Origin: an uncultured Lachnospiraceae bacterium
Lineage (GTDB): Bacteria > Bacillota > Clostridia > Lachnospirales > Lachnospiraceae
Assembly (NCBI GenBank): GCA_910584585.1
Contig: CAJUBP010000022.1
Coordinates: 1 to 64,000, forward strand
Direction of reading: 5' to 3'
Length of the DNA: 64,000 nt
Shown here: positions 7,758-16,082 of the stretch, one piece after another
How positions within the stretch are numbered: the stretch's first letter is position 1
Layout: the number at the start of each line of letters is the position of its first letter
The notes under the pieces: model-generated
The model's database searches: none
What the model saw: the letters and a program-made list of their open reading frames with translations, nothing else
What the model was told of the DNA's origin: nothing
Made by a program: the position numbers and the translations under genes

Positions 7758-7812
7758 ATGTGTCAAAAAAAGCTTTCGCTGTTATGACGTTTTAGCCACT
7801 TTGCGAAAGCTT
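7758..7812 (+). repeat. Intergenic hairpin repeat, copy 2
   Basis: A 55-bp copy of the element at 4163-4216, same orientation, same 10-bp arms AAGCTTTCGC / GCGAAAGCTT. Together the copies bracket about 3.5 kb of accessory DNA. It is preceded by CTAGAGCATGTGTC, which partly resembles the end of the MITE-like family at 7901. Confidence 0.75.
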
Positions 7813-7900
7813 TTCTCTGCTATGCTAAAATATTTTTTCTAATTTACCTCCATTTATAACTGATCTCTTATCTTTATTTCTCAATTTGATTTATTGAGTT

Positions 7901-8066
7901 CTAGAGCGTGTCTTAAAATTCATTCCCGCCATCTGTATCCCCCACTTAGCGCGATATTTGCGCCAAATTCAGGTTACATAGCCCGCTATGCGCCCTTCAT
8001 TTGGCACAAATCTCCCACTAAGTGGAGAATACATCTGTCAGAAAGCAATTTTAAGACACGCTCTAG
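7901..8066. mobile_element. MITE-like palindromic element, 166 bp
   Basis: The terminal inverted repeats are CTAGAGCGTGTCTTAAAATT at 7901 and its reverse complement ending at 8066. The interior has its own dyad (CCACTTAG...CTAAGTGG). It contains no coding capacity. Read in the opposite orientation it matches the 292-bp copy at 51861-52152, and the 49-bp copy at 18014 consists of the two tips alone. The ends imply mobilisation by a transposase encoded elsewhere. Confidence 0.75.
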
Positions 8067-8137
8067 CATTTGCTCTTTGGACATCTGCATGCCTGTCACG
8101 CCCATCAGGTTAAGCAGCCGAATAACAGAAAATCCAT

Positions 8138-8434
8138 TCAAAAGTTCATGCATCCATTAGCAAAAAGTTCAACCTCCGGTTGATTGGAATATATGGTAAC
8201 CTTTATAACGTCTTCCACACGAATTTTGGGATATTCTGCATGGAACTGGTCAAACCAGGGAACATTCATAGAAACATCTCCGCCATACCATCCAAAATAA
8301 TGGTTATAAAAAATACAGTCTGGAATGTTCAGATATTCAGAGTCGGTCGGGCATATTGAAATTACCGCCATCGTCGTTTTTCTGTTCGGATCCAATTTCT
8401 TTACCAGTTCATTTAAAATCTGATGGATTTCCAT
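8138..8434 (-). pseudogene. Scar of a GH2-family glycosidase gene
   Basis: The 98-residue frame reads as two pieces of a GH2 beta-glycosidase joined together. Residues 1-70 resemble the TIM-barrel part (VKKLDPNRKTTMAVIS, then YNHYFGWYGGD and PWFDQFHAEYP); the next residues DVIKVTIYSNQPEVELFANG resemble the C-terminal beta domain. The region in between, with the nucleophile Glu, is deleted, as is everything upstream. It cannot be an active enzyme. Confidence 0.6.
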
Positions 8435-8472
8435 TTATGAGAAATTATTATCCTACAAATTCTGCCAAAAAT

Positions 8473-9054
8473 TCACTCTTCTTTCTCCGCCGCAACAACC
8501 GCAATCTGTGTATCCCCCTTCTTTGCGCATTCCAGCACTGCCGCAGCCAGTCTGCGGAAATTCCCGCCGGAATTGGAGGCCCCCGCTATCATATCAATCT
8601 CATCTCCACTCTGTTCCTCCAATAATTCTGCTGCGTACGTCCTGGTATACCGGTTGGGATACGTGCCGGTAACGGGATACATATTTTTCATATAGGCATT
8701 GTCCCACGCCTTGATAAAACCGCTTGCGTTTTTTGCGTTAAACTCCACGCTGACAATCTTATTGTCCATCACGCAGATGGTCACATATTCTTTCCATCCA
8801 TGGGAGTATTCCTCCATCATTGCGGTGTAATACCCATCTTTCCACTTGCCGTCTGCTGTCTGGCTGCCGCAGCCGGATATCAATATACAGATACATGCCA
8901 GAAATCCGGCCAGAAATACCGTCCTGCCTTTTTGCAGACGCTGCCAGATCCTTGTCTGTACAAGGCATACCCGCTTCTGGAATGCTTTCCCGCTTCTTTG
9001 CAGACGCTTCCAAGAGCTGCCGGCGCAGCCTGCAGAGTTCTTTCTCTTCTTCAT
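8473..9054 (-). CDS. FMN-binding domain lipoprotein
   Basis: A 193-residue protein with a hydrophobic helix (VFLAGFLACICILI), lipobox ISGC (Cys62) and a C-terminal FMN-binding domain: GKWKDGYYTAMMEEYSHGW, VTICVMDNKIVSVEF, and the motif DMIAGASNSGGNF. In this family a Thr or Ser after SGA/AGA can carry FMN covalently; here it is Ser. Such proteins take part in electron transfer outside the membrane. The lipobox is preceded by an unusually long basic N-terminus of about 45 residues. The ATG lies one base after the chemoreceptor stop, and its ribosome site AAGGAGG is in the chemoreceptor's last codons, so the two are co-translated. A fragment of a sister copy lies at 6159-6229. Confidence 0.8.
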   Translation of the reverse strand: MKKRKNSAGCAGSSWKRLQRSGKAFQKRVCLVQTRIWQRLQKGRTVFLAGFLACICILISGCGSQTADGKWKDGYYTAMMEEYSHGWKEYVTICVMDNKIVSVEFNAKNASGFIKAWDNAYMKNMYPVTGTYPNRYTRTYAAELLEEQSGDEIDMIAGASNSGGNFRRLAAAVLECAKKGDTQIAVVAAEKEE

Positions 9055-9055
9055 T

Positions 9056-11014
9056 CTATCTTTCCCTCCTTAACCGGAACCGGCCGGAAATATTCTGCAG
9101 GCCTTCCGCCTGCTTGTGAAGCTTCTGGCTTGCTGTGGTGCTCTCATAACTTGCGTCCAGATTCCGCTGCGCCACATTGCTGATCTGCTCAATCTGTTCC
9201 GCCATATTTTCCAGAGACTCTTTCTGAACGCTGACAGATTCCTCCAGACGTTTCGTAATATCTGTCATTTTGCTGGTCACTTCACTGATATCATCAAAAG
9301 ATTCCGCAGCCTGATTCGCGTATGCCACTCCGTTTTCAATGGCTTTTAAGGAATTGCCGATAATCTCAGAAGCATGTTTGGCAGATTCCGTGCTCTGGGC
9401 TGCAAGTTCCCGCACCTCGGAAGCCACCACCGCAAATCCCTTTCCGAATTCTCCGGCGCGGCTGGCCTCCACAGAGGCGTTCAGGGCAAGTAAATTGGTC
9501 TGGGAAGCAATATTTTCCAGTATCCGGTTTACCTTGGTAATTTCCAGAGAATTGCTGTTGATATCTTCCATTGCCTGCAGCAAATTCTTCATACTCGCGT
9601 CGCCGGCGTCCATGCTGGTTCTCGCTTTCTCCATTAACTGGCCCGCAACCCTGGTATTATTGTCCACCTCAGTAATATTTTCTTCAATGGCTTTGGTTTC
9701 CTCTGTCAGAACCATCAGGGAACTGGACTGCTCACTGGATCCTGTATGTACCTGAACTGCGCTCTCTGACACAATTCCGGCTGTCTCCAGCACTTCTTTG
9801 GAAGAATTCTGCACCGACATCAGCATTTGGCTTAAAGAAACAATAATGCTGTTTAAAGATTCTTTCATAATTACGAAATCACCGTTAAACTCTCCTTCCA
9901 CCGACACATCGAAATCTCCCTCGGAAATGCTGGAGAGAATCTTGGACAATTCTGAAATATAACCGTTAATGCTGTTTACCGTATTGCTCAGAGACGCCGA
10001 CAGCACCTGGGTCTCGTCTTTCGCCCTGCTGATTTCGGTAGGGGTCTTTAAATCTCCGTTTGCCAGAAGTTCAATCCGGCTGGTCACGCCTTTCAGAGAA
10101 TTTTTAATTCTGGAGGCATATGCTATGGTATAAAGCCCCGCCGCAAACAAAATTCCCAGCGTAATATAAATCCCCAGCATAATGCTGTCATTTGCCGGCC
10201 CCATAAAATCACTTCTCGGAACTATGATCGCCAGATACCAGTTGGTTCCGCTGATGGGAACATAACTGATCAGTTCCATATCATTCTTAAATTCATAAGC
10301 CATAACGCCGGTTTCCCCGGAAACCACTTTATTTTCAATGACATCTGTTCCCACATATTCTGCCATATCGGCCTGCTCCCGCACCAAATCCGTATTCCTG
10401 TGGCCCATAACGCGCCCTTCTTCATTTACAATAAACGCCTCTCCGTTAGCGCTGATATTGATGCTGCTCAGCACGTCGCTTAAGATATCATAATGATAGC
10501 CGCCTGCCAGATAGTAGCTCAGCCCGCCCTCCGCGTTCAGAATCGGAAGCCCTACGGCCAGCTCCAGGGTATCTCCATTCTCAAAAACATCATCTATTAC
10601 CATATTCTGGGTTTCCTGCAAAAGGGGAAATAACTTTCTCTCTTTCAAAGATTCCGGGCATCGTTCATCGCCCTGATACAGAGTTCCCTCTGCGTCATAC
10701 AGGCCAAGCCACGCAAATTCAATGCCCGCCTGAGCATTCTCCAGTACCGCCTGTTTTTGCTCCCGGGGGCTGTCTGGATTGGTAATGGCTTCGTTTTCCG
10801 CAATCATAAAAAAACGGTCAGACAGCATATGCAGATTGCTTTCCAGGTTCTGAGCCGCTGTCTTTGTCATGGACGGAAGCACGTCAGACAATACGCTGTC
10901 TGTCAAAGATCTCATAGAACGTGTCATCAACACAACAAACGCCACTACCAGACAAATCATCATAAGATCCGTGTGAAACAGTATCCGCCCGCTAATACTC
11001 CTTTTCGCTTTCAC
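9056..11014 (-). CDS. Methyl-accepting chemotaxis protein (dCache type)
   Basis: About 652 residues: an N-terminal membrane helix (LMMICLVVAFVVLM), an extracytoplasmic dCache-like sensor of about 240 residues (with LYDAEGTLYQGDE and YVPISGTNWYLAIIVP), a second helix (ITLGILFAAGLYTIAYAS), a HAMP region, and the cytoplasmic signalling domain with the conserved tip NLLALNASVEASRAGEFGKG. GTG at 11014 is chosen as start because AGGAGG lies eight bases upstream; further upstream starts would include that site. It is coupled to the FMN-binding lipoprotein gene, which suggests that the receptor senses a redox-related signal or ligand of that protein (inference). No flagellar genes are in the window. 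Confidence 0.9.
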   Translation of the reverse strand: MKAKRSISGRILFHTDLMMICLVVAFVVLMTRSMRSLTDSVLSDVLPSMTKTAAQNLESNLHMLSDRFFMIAENEAITNPDSPREQKQAVLENAQAGIEFAWLGLYDAEGTLYQGDERCPESLKERKLFPLLQETQNMVIDDVFENGDTLELAVGLPILNAEGGLSYYLAGGYHYDILSDVLSSINISANGEAFIVNEEGRVMGHRNTDLVREQADMAEYVGTDVIENKVVSGETGVMAYEFKNDMELISYVPISGTNWYLAIIVPRSDFMGPANDSIMLGIYITLGILFAAGLYTIAYASRIKNSLKGVTSRIELLANGDLKTPTEISRAKDETQVLSASLSNTVNSINGYISELSKILSSISEGDFDVSVEGEFNGDFVIMKESLNSIIVSLSQMLMSVQNSSKEVLETAGIVSESAVQVHTGSSEQSSSLMVLTEETKAIEENITEVDNNTRVAGQLMEKARTSMDAGDASMKNLLQAMEDINSNSLEITKVNRILENIASQTNLLALNASVEASRAGEFGKGFAVVASEVRELAAQSTESAKHASEIIGNSLKAIENGVAYANQAAESFDDISEVTSKMTDITKRLEESVSVQKESLENMAEQIEQISNVAQRNLDASYESTTASQKLHKQAEGLQNISGRFRLRRER

Positions 11015-11109
11015 TTCATGTTCCTCCTGCATTACTTCTTTCTGATATGTAACTCCTTCTATTTTACTACGGGATAATTTGAAATTCAACGTTGCAATTC
11101 ACTCCCATG

Positions 11110-11155
11110 CCAGATTTTATAATTCTTTTCTTATATCTGGGCGTGAAAAGTAACA
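11110..11155. repeat. Palindromic intergenic repeat, copy A
   Basis: The sequence GCCAGATTTTATAATTC...ATATCTGGGC then GTGAAAAGTAAC has a CCAGAT/ATCTGG dyad. It matches 25702-25746, including flanking bases (GCAATTCAC before, GTAAC after). It lies between divergent genes. Confidence 0.55.
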
Positions 11156-11242
11156 ATTCAACACAACAATTACTTTCCCTCCCGGCTTTTTTCCAGTATA
11201 CTATGGATATGATTTACAAAATTATGATAAAAGGAGCAGCTT

Positions 11243-12706
11243 ATGTCCAATAACATTTTTTACACCCTTCAGAAATCTGTTTATCTGGATCAAAAATTGC
11301 AGGCTTATGCAGACAGCGATTATTACCCCTTCCACATGCCCGGGCATAAACGCGCAGATAAACTGGATTTTCCCAATCCCTATTCCATTGACATTACGGA
11401 AATTGACGGATTTGACAACCTGTACCATGCCGAAGGCATTTTAAAAGAAGCGCAGATGCGGGCTGCTGAAACTTTCGGTGCAAAAACAACCTTCTATCTG
11501 ATCAACGGCAGCACCTGCGGTATTTTAAGCGCCGTCAGCGCCGCTCTGCCCAGGAGGGGCACCCTCTTGATGTCCAGAAACAGCCATAAATCTGCTTATC
11601 ACGCCGCTTATTTAAGGGAACTGGAAACCATTTATCTGCTGCCTGCCGCCGCCGACTTCGGCATCTCCGGCTCCATACCGCCTGCTTATGTGGAACAGGC
11701 ATTGCATGATTTTCCCCAGGCAGGCGCAGTATTTATTACTTCTCCCACATATGACGGCGTTGTGTCCGATATCAGGGCCATCGCCGATCTGGCCCATTCC
11801 AGAGGAATTCCTCTGATTGTGGACGAAGCCCACGGCGCCCATTTTACTTTTTCTAAGAAATTTCCGTCTCCCGCGTTAACATGCGGCGCAGACATTGTGA
11901 TTCAGAGCCTTCACAAGACACTGCCCTGCCTGACCCAGACGGCTTTGCTCCATGTAAATTCCAGTCTGGTGGATATCAGCCTGATCAAACGTTTTCTTGA
12001 TATTTATCAGACCAGTTCGCCTTCTTACCTGCTGATGGCTTCCATGGAACGGTGCATCCGGTTTCTAAAAGAAGAAGGCGCGGCGCATATGGCCGAATAC
12101 ATCCAAATGCTGCAGAAATTCTATCAAAAATCAGAACATCTGCGCCATATCAAAGTTTTTCAGAAATCCTCCTGCCCGCCGGAGATATGCTTCGACCACG
12201 ACTTTTCCAAGATACTGATTTCTGTGGGAACCACCGGCCTGACGGGAAAAGAGCTGTATGACATCCTGCTGCATACCTATCATCTGCAGATGGAAATGTC
12301 CTCCGGCCATTATGTGACGGCGTTAACCTCCATGATGGATACAAAAGCCGGTTTCCAGCGGCTGTTCTCTGCATTGGACGACATTGACCACAAGTACCGG
12401 GCCTCCGATTCCGATGTTTCTGAAAAACTACTGACTGCAGAGATGATTTACCAGATGCCAAAGCCCAGCATGTCCATTTCCGCCGCCATCGACCAGGCCA
12501 CGGATCTGCTGCCCTTAAAAGCCTCCACCGGCCATACCAGCCAGGAGTACATTTATCTGTATCCGCCTGGAATTCCGCTGGTTGCCCCGGGAGAAATTAT
12601 GACCGGAAAATTGCTGGGCACTATCTCCCAATGCCAGAAGCAGGGCTTGTCTGTGGTGGGGCCGAGCGATATGGAAAACGGCCGGATTAAGGTTGTGAAA
12701 CTGTAA
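11243..12706 (+). CDS. Orn/Lys/Arg decarboxylase family PLP enzyme (YaaO-like)
   Basis: A 487-residue fold-type I PLP enzyme: N-terminal FHMPGHKR, the PLP-contact INGSTCG (88-94), the DEAHGAH segment (194-200), and the PLP lysine in SLHKTLPCLTQ (Lys225). Length and order match the short, wing-less decarboxylases encoded as yaaO/speA at the head of the tmk-holB region in Bacillota. Substrate (arginine, lysine or ornithine) is not decided by sequence. AAAGGAG precedes the ATG. A hairpin 15 bases after the stop separates it from the next genes. Confidence 0.85.
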   Translation: MSNNIFYTLQKSVYLDQKLQAYADSDYYPFHMPGHKRADKLDFPNPYSIDITEIDGFDNLYHAEGILKEAQMRAAETFGAKTTFYLINGSTCGILSAVSAALPRRGTLLMSRNSHKSAYHAAYLRELETIYLLPAAADFGISGSIPPAYVEQALHDFPQAGAVFITSPTYDGVVSDIRAIADLAHSRGIPLIVDEAHGAHFTFSKKFPSPALTCGADIVIQSLHKTLPCLTQTALLHVNSSLVDISLIKRFLDIYQTSSPSYLLMASMERCIRFLKEEGAAHMAEYIQMLQKFYQKSEHLRHIKVFQKSSCPPEICFDHDFSKILISVGTTGLTGKELYDILLHTYHLQMEMSSGHYVTALTSMMDTKAGFQRLFSALDDIDHKYRASDSDVSEKLLTAEMIYQMPKPSMSISAAIDQATDLLPLKASTGHTSQEYIYLYPPGIPLVAPGEIMTGKLLGTISQCQKQGLSVVGPSDMENGRIKVVKL

Positions 12707-12720
12707 ACAAATGCGCTCTC

Positions 12721-12769
12721 AATGATTTGCCGGCAGATTCCAATATTTTTAGTGAAACAGCAAATCATT
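12721..12769 (+). terminator. Hairpin after the decarboxylase gene
   Basis: Arms AATGATTTGC (12721-12730) and GCAAATCATT (12760-12769) pair perfectly around a 29-base loop. There is no T-run, so it may be a weak terminator or an RNA-stabilising structure. Confidence 0.35.
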
Positions 12770-12803
12770 TGGCAAATAAGCCTGCCCGTGAGCAGAACAA
12801 AAC

Positions 12804-12832
12804 TTTACACATTCTATGGAATCCGTTATAAT
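12804..12832 (+). promoter_or_regulatory. Promoter of the guanylate kinase-holB-ricT cluster
   Basis: The -35 box TTTACA (12804-12809) and a perfect -10 TATAAT (12827-12832) are 17 bases apart. Transcription would start about 70 bases before the kinase gene. Confidence 0.6.
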
Positions 12833-12907
12833 AGAATCGGCAGCCATATTGAAAGGCATACGGCCTGATTCAACTTTATAAAATAAATTGCTTGGCAAAG
12901 GAACATT

Positions 12908-13498
12908 ATGGGAAAAATATTTTGCTTAATGGGAAAAAGTTCCTGCGGAAAAGACACCATCTACAAAAGAATTTTATCAGGCGGCTCCCTGCCCTTAAAG
13001 ACACTGATCCCGTACACCACCCGCCCTGCCCGGGATGAAGAGACAAACGGCGTGGAATATTATTTTTTAACGGACGAAGAGCAGCAGCAGCTTGCCCGGC
13101 AGGGCAAGATCATCGAACTGCGGGCCTATCATACCGTCCACGGCATATGGAAATATTTTACGGTAAACGACCATCAGATTAACCTTGCGCAGCATCACTA
13201 CCTGATTATCGGCACACTGGAATCCTATCTGAAATTACGGGATTATTTCGGAAAAGAATTTCTGGTTCCCCTGTATATTGAACTGGAAGACGGAGAACGG
13301 CTGCAGCGTGCCCTGAACCGGGAACGGATACAGTCCAGGCCGAAATATAAAGAACTCTGCCGGAGATTTCTGGCAGATGAAGAAGACTTTTCCCAGGAAA
13401 AACTGACACAGGCAGGAATTACAGATTCTTTCGTCAACCAGGATCTGGACATCTGCACCCGAAAAATTATTTCCTGTATCAGATCCTTCCTGCGCTGA
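12908..13498 (+). CDS. Guanylate kinase-like protein in the tmk position
   Basis: A 196-residue P-loop kinase. GKSSCGKDT (9-17) is the phosphate loop, and YTTRPARDEETNGVEYYF matches the GMP-binding YTTRPPRxGExxGxDYxF segment of guanylate kinases. The usual DxQGA base-contact motif is replaced by LIIGTLESYLKLR, so specificity may differ from the essential Gmk. A lid-like ERIQSRPKYKELCRRF follows. In Bacillus the gene at this place between yaaO and holB is thymidylate kinase; here there is none. The protein may be a second, specialised nucleotide kinase. Confidence 0.75.
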   Translation: MGKIFCLMGKSSCGKDTIYKRILSGGSLPLKTLIPYTTRPARDEETNGVEYYFLTDEEQQQLARQGKIIELRAYHTVHGIWKYFTVNDHQINLAQHHYLIIGTLESYLKLRDYFGKEFLVPLYIELEDGERLQRALNRERIQSRPKYKELCRRFLADEEDFSQEKLTQAGITDSFVNQDLDICTRKIISCIRSFLR

Positions 13499-13583
13499 AA
13501 GTTTACCGTATTTTTAACTTTACAATACCATAGATAAAACCGATAATAGTAATATAATTTATAACGCCCCGGCGGTTAAAACA

Positions 13584-13615
13584 CAACAGATGGAAATTTG
13601 GCAAGTAAGACGCTA
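13584..13615. repeat. Short repeated sequence shared with 62443-62475
   Basis: CAGATGGAAATTTGGCAAGT and the following bases up to CATATTTCACC resemble the block at 62443-62475. It sits inside an imperfect inverted repeat (GGCGGTTAAA / TTTCACCGCC, about 13570-13630) just upstream of the YaaR gene. Confidence 0.35.
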
Positions 13616-13666
13616 TCATATTTCACCGCCGGAATCATACACAAGGACAGAGAGGCAGGTGATTCC

Positions 13667-14107
13667 ATGGCGCTCAAAGTAGATTCTGTCAACGCCCTGC
13701 AGCCGGTAGAAGCAGCGCAGCAGACAGAAAAAGGCGACGGAACCTTTAAATTCACCCTGGCAAGCCAGGTGGAAGAGGCCGAATTGCAGGAGAAGTTAAA
13801 CGGCCTGATGAACGACATTACCGCTCAGGGAGAAAAGCTCTCCCAGCATATGGATATCCGGGATATGAAGAAATACCGGGAACTGGTCAAGGATTTTCTC
13901 AATGAAGTGGTAAACCGATCCCACAAATTTTCCAGAGAAAATTTCTTAGACCGCAGAGGACGCCACCGGGTATACGGAATTGTCAAACTGGTGGATAAGA
14001 ATCTGGATGATCTTGCCAGCGAACTGGTAAAAGACGAGAAAGACCACCTTACAATTTTAAGCAAAGTAGGGGAGATCCGCGGACTGCTGCTGGATATCTC
14101 CACATAA
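13667..14107 (+). CDS. yaaR: YaaR family protein (DUF327)
   Basis: A 146-residue helical protein, the same length as Bacillus subtilis YaaR. The features are a variable N-terminus, then MDIRDMKKYRELVKDFLNEV, RGRHRVYGIVKLVDKNLDDL and a C-terminal ILSKVGEIRGLLLDIS, all characteristic of DUF327. Function is unknown; the gene is conserved before holB in Bacillota. The start is ATG 13667, with GGCAGGTG five bases before it; a TTG at 13598 would add 23 residues overlapping a repeat and is rejected. It ends 22 bases before holB, so the genes are probably cotranscribed. Confidence 0.85.
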   Translation: MALKVDSVNALQPVEAAQQTEKGDGTFKFTLASQVEEAELQEKLNGLMNDITAQGEKLSQHMDIRDMKKYRELVKDFLNEVVNRSHKFSRENFLDRRGRHRVYGIVKLVDKNLDDLASELVKDEKDHLTILSKVGEIRGLLLDIST

Positions 14108-14129
14108 TATACGGAAATGAGGAATGATT

Positions 14130-15119
14130 ATGGCAGGCTTTTCAAGCATTATCGGACATGAACAAATCAAAGAACACTTACAGAACGCGATTTCCATGGA
14201 TAAAATATCCCATGCCTATATTTTCAACGGGCCGGATCAATCCGGGAAAATGATGCTGGCGAAAAGCTTCGCTATGGCTCTGCAGTGCCAGCAAAAGGGC
14301 ACGGAAGGCTGCATGGCCTGCCATTCCTGCAGACAGGCGCTGTCCGGCAACCATCCGGATATCATCTATCTGCAGCATGAAAAACCCAATATCATTTCCG
14401 TAGACGACATACGAAAGCAAATCAACAGCGACATTGAAGTAAAGCCCTATTCCTCCCCTTACAAAATATACATCATTGACGAGGCGGAAAAAATGAATCA
14501 GCAGGCCCAGAACGCGCTGTTAAAAACCATAGAAGAACCCCCGGCCTATGCCGTGATTCTGCTGTTAACCGCCAATGCAGATTCCTTTCTCCCTACGGTT
14601 TTATCCCGGTGCATTACACTGAATTTAAAAGCCGTGGCAGATGACAAAATCCGCTCCTTTCTGATGAAGGAATACCAGATTCCCGATTACAAGGCCGATA
14701 TCTGCACCGCTTTCGCCCAGGGAAATGTGGGAAAAGCCATTCAGCTGGCGGGCTCGGAAGATTTTAATGAAATCAAGAACTCCGCACTGCAGCTTTTAAA
14801 GAGAATCAAAGAAATCGAACTGTATGAAATGATGGAAGCCATCAAGCAAATCAGTAATTATAAGATGGAAATTAACGATTATTTCGACATTATGACCATC
14901 TGGTACCGGGATGTGCTGCTCTATAAAGCCACCTCAGACGCAAATCATCTCATCTTCCGGGATGAGGTTTATAATATAAAAAAGCAGGCCAGCAAAAGCT
15001 CCTATGAAGGAATCGAAAACATACTCAAAGCATTGGCCAAAGCAAAACAACGGCTGAACGCCAACGTAAACTTTGAACTTGTGATGGAACTGCTGCTGCT
15101 GACAATAAAGGAGAATTAA
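14130..15119 (+). CDS. holB: DNA polymerase III subunit delta'
   Basis: A 329-residue clamp-loader subunit. It has the opening GFSSIIGHEQIKEHLQNAI, a P-loop-like GPDQSGKM, a zinc-binding module (Cys at CQQKGTEGCMACHSC), the DEAEKMNQQAQNALLKTIEE helix (DExx box and Pol III motif), and SRC in VLSRCITL. Delta' opens and loads the beta sliding clamp with delta and tau/gamma. ATG 14130 has GAGG seven bases upstream; ATG 14124 lies too close to it. It is three bases upstream of the ricT start, consistent with tight operon coupling as in Bacillus. Confidence 0.93.
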   Translation: MAGFSSIIGHEQIKEHLQNAISMDKISHAYIFNGPDQSGKMMLAKSFAMALQCQQKGTEGCMACHSCRQALSGNHPDIIYLQHEKPNIISVDDIRKQINSDIEVKPYSSPYKIYIIDEAEKMNQQAQNALLKTIEEPPAYAVILLLTANADSFLPTVLSRCITLNLKAVADDKIRSFLMKEYQIPDYKADICTAFAQGNVGKAIQLAGSEDFNEIKNSALQLLKRIKEIELYEMMEAIKQISNYKMEINDYFDIMTIWYRDVLLYKATSDANHLIFRDEVYNIKKQASKSSYEGIENILKALAKAKQRLNANVNFELVMELLLLTIKEN

Positions 15120-15122
15120 ATT

Positions 15123-16022
15123 ATGGTAAAAATCGTTGGAGTCAGATTCCGCACCGCCGGAAAAATCTATTACTTTGACCCCCAGGACTATGAGATCACT
15201 CTGGGAAGCCATGTCATTGTAGAAACGGCAAGAGGCGTGGAATTCGGCACCGTTATGATAGCCCCTAAGGAAGTGGAAGCGGATCAAGTGGTTCAGCCCT
15301 TAAAGCCCGTCATCCGCGCCGCCACTGCGGAAGACGAAAAAATTGAGGCCAAAAACCGCCAGAAGGAAAAAGAAGCTTTCAAAATCTGCCTGGGCAAAAT
15401 CCAAAAACACAAAATGGAAATGAAACTGGTGGACGCAGAATACACTTTTGACAATAACAAACTCCTGTTTTACTTTACGGCAGACGGCCGCATTGATTTC
15501 AGGGAACTGGTCAAAGACTTAGCTTCCGTATTCCGCACTCGGATTGAACTTCGACAAATCGGCGTCCGGGATGAAACCAAGATTCTGGGCGGCATCGGCA
15601 TCTGCGGCAGACCGCTCTGCTGCAATACCTTTTTGTCTGAATTTGCGCCGGTATCCATTAAAATGGCAAAGGAACAGAACCTTTCCCTGAACCCCTCCAA
15701 GATTTCCGGCGTCTGCGGCAGGCTGATGTGCTGCCTGAAAAATGAAGAAGAAACCTACGAATATTTAAACAGCCGTCTCCCCCATGTGGGCGACTACGTG
15801 ACCACAGACGATCGATTAAAAGGCGAAGTAAACAGCGTCAACGTCCTGCGCCAGACCGTCAAAGTCCTGGTGGAAGTGGACGACGAAAAAGAAATCCGGG
15901 AGTACAAAGTGGAGCAGCTCCGCTTTAAACCAAAGCGGAAAAAGGAACACCTGAAACTGTCTGCGGAAGAAATGAAGGAATTGTCCGCTTTGGAGGATAA
16001 AGGAAAATCTAAGATTGATTAA
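15123..16022 (+). CDS. ricT: PSP1 / stage 0 sporulation family protein (YaaT, RicT)
   Basis: A 299-residue PSP1-domain protein. The N-terminal half contains HVIVETARGVEFGTVMI; the Cys-rich core has GICGRPLCCNTFL and SGVCGRLMCCLKNE, the cysteines known in RicT to bind an Fe-S cluster in the RicA-RicF-RicT complex. In Bacillus this complex controls RNase Y-dependent mRNA processing, biofilm formation and sporulation phosphorelay. It begins directly after holB with GGAG upstream, the conserved order holB-yaaT. The yabA gene that usually follows is absent. Confidence 0.92.
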   Translation: MVKIVGVRFRTAGKIYYFDPQDYEITLGSHVIVETARGVEFGTVMIAPKEVEADQVVQPLKPVIRAATAEDEKIEAKNRQKEKEAFKICLGKIQKHKMEMKLVDAEYTFDNNKLLFYFTADGRIDFRELVKDLASVFRTRIELRQIGVRDETKILGGIGICGRPLCCNTFLSEFAPVSIKMAKEQNLSLNPSKISGVCGRLMCCLKNEEETYEYLNSRLPHVGDYVTTDDRLKGEVNSVNVLRQTVKVLVEVDDEKEIREYKVEQLRFKPKRKKEHLKLSAEEMKELSALEDKGKSKID

Positions 16023-16033
16023 TATTTTACAGT

Positions 16034-16072
16034 TTACAGCTTGTCCGGTTTGTATAGCCTGACAAGCTGTAA
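16034..16072 (+). terminator. Hairpin after ricT
   Basis: A perfect 12-bp stem, TTACAGCTTGTC (16034-16045) with GACAAGCTGTAA (16061-16072), around a 15-base loop. No T-run follows, so partial termination or mRNA end protection is more likely than full termination. Confidence 0.4.
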
Positions 16073-16082
16073 GCTCTATGAT

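Noticed and set aside
13598..13666. Upstream TTG start for YaaR
   Set aside because: The extra 23 residues come from a repeat; the ATG at 13667 gives the normal 146-residue length and has a ribosome site.
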